A DNA stretch of 38,964 nucleotides, taken from assembly GCA_023388335.1 (NCBI GenBank), contig JAEWGL010000220.1:1-38964 (forward strand), in the 5' to 3' direction. The notes below the pieces were generated by a model, which was not told the origin of the DNA, searched no databases, and saw only the letters and a list, made by a program, of their open reading frames with translations. Of this stretch, positions 38,644 to 38,964 are shown piece by piece. Each line of letters begins with the position of its first letter. Position 1 is the first letter of the stretch. The position numbers and the translations under genes are program-made. The DNA is from Pseudomonadota bacterium. GTDB taxonomy: Bacteria; Pseudomonadota; Gammaproteobacteria; Pseudomonadales; Pseudomonadaceae.

Positions 38644-38964
38644 TTACCCGCCGTCTTGCGCCTGTGCCAGTAGACGAACGACGGTCTCCCCGACCGTGCG
38701 CACGGCCGCTTCGATGGCTAGGGTCGGTTGCGCGGCGTAGTTCATGCGCAGGCAATTACGGTACTTGCCCGACGCCGAGAAGATGCTACCCACCGCCACC
38801 TGCACCCCTTGTTCCAGTAAAGCCCGGTTCAGGCGCAAGGTATCGAAACTTTCCGGCAGCTCCACCCAGAGCATGAATCCGCCCTGGGGCCGGCTGGCCC
38901 GGGTGCCTGGCGGAAAGTAGCGGGTCACCCAGTCGCTCATCAGGTCACGGCTGCGCTGGTATTG
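38644..38964 (-). CDS. C-terminal end of a MocR-like PLP aminotransferase-fold regulator (partial)
   Basis: The 106 visible residues match the C-terminal small domain of class I aminotransferases: QGGFMLWVELP, ALLEQGVQVAVGSIFSASGKY and NCLRMNYAAQP, where the arginine contacts the substrate carboxylate. The frame runs out of the window at 38964, so the N-terminal part is not seen. YQRSRDLMSDWVTRYFPPG before the GG loop resembles MocR/PdxR-type regulators, which join a GntR helix-turn-helix to this fold, but an ordinary aminotransferase (AroT type) cannot be excluded. It lies 16 bases upstream of the phospholipase-D gene on the same strand. Confidence 0.75.
   Translation of the reverse strand, partial: QYQRSRDLMSDWVTRYFPPGTRASRPQGGFMLWVELPESFDTLRLNRALLEQGVQVAVGSIFSASGKYRNCLRMNYAAQPTLAIEAAVRTVGETVVRLLAQAQDGG

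Overview
The window is GC-rich bacterial chromosome from a fluorescent Pseudomonas, most likely the P. putida group. This rests on the gene content (crc, algC, oxyR-recG, exbB-exbD-tonB in that order, rubredoxin and its reductase, kauB), on a gene order that matches what I recall of Pseudomonas chromosomes from phoB to kauB, and on an extragenic REP-type repeat of the P. putida kind at 25899-25936. It is mostly core housekeeping sequence. I see no rRNA, tRNA, CRISPR array, prophage, insertion sequence or integrase.

Layout. 1-5121: phoB (cut by the window edge, with a Pho box promoter), a secreted PF03640-type protein, ubiC-ubiA, rubredoxin and rubredoxin reductase, an HU-like protein with a basic tail, and a small SCP2-like protein. 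5131-12914: a YbaK-HDOD fusion, recG, oxyR, the tonB-exbD-exbB energy-transduction operon and a divergent SDR-type protein. 12945-16571: a minus-strand run rpoZ, spoT, ridA, lipoprotein. 16758-21708: a four-gene polyamine cassette (LysR regulator, divergent glutamine-synthetase-like ligase, class I amidotransferase hydrolase, APC permease) lying between rpoZ and gmk. 21742-25755: gmk, yicC, rph, crc, pyrE, with strong hairpin terminators. 25958-30888: argB, algC, dut and coaBC on the minus strand, then radC. 30963-33317: an orphan peptide-type binding protein and the ribosomal pair rpmB-rpmG. 33403-38964: two small minus-strand genes, kauB-type aldehyde dehydrogenase, an MFS transporter, a phospholipase-D-type lipoprotein, and the C-terminal end of a MocR-like aminotransferase-fold protein.

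How the genes connect. Polyamine catabolism is represented twice: the ligase and hydrolase of the gamma-glutamyl route (17875-20029) with a permease, and about 14 kb away the kauB-like dehydrogenase that could act on the aldehyde intermediates. Crc, the Hfq-dependent catabolite repression protein, is also encoded here, and the ligase leader carries an exact AAnAAnAA motif. The rpoZ/spoT/gmk area handles (p)ppGpp and GMP; pyrE, dut, rph and yicC handle nucleotides and RNA; algC and argB feed exopolysaccharide/LPS and arginine synthesis.

The least expected structures I found are a perfect 12-bp inverted repeat that would place the oxyR start codon and ribosome site in a stem, an identical 16-nt hairpin in the permease leader and the rpmG terminator, and an exact inverted repeat in the divergent polyamine control region. 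I found no clear evidence for an entirely new multi-gene system.
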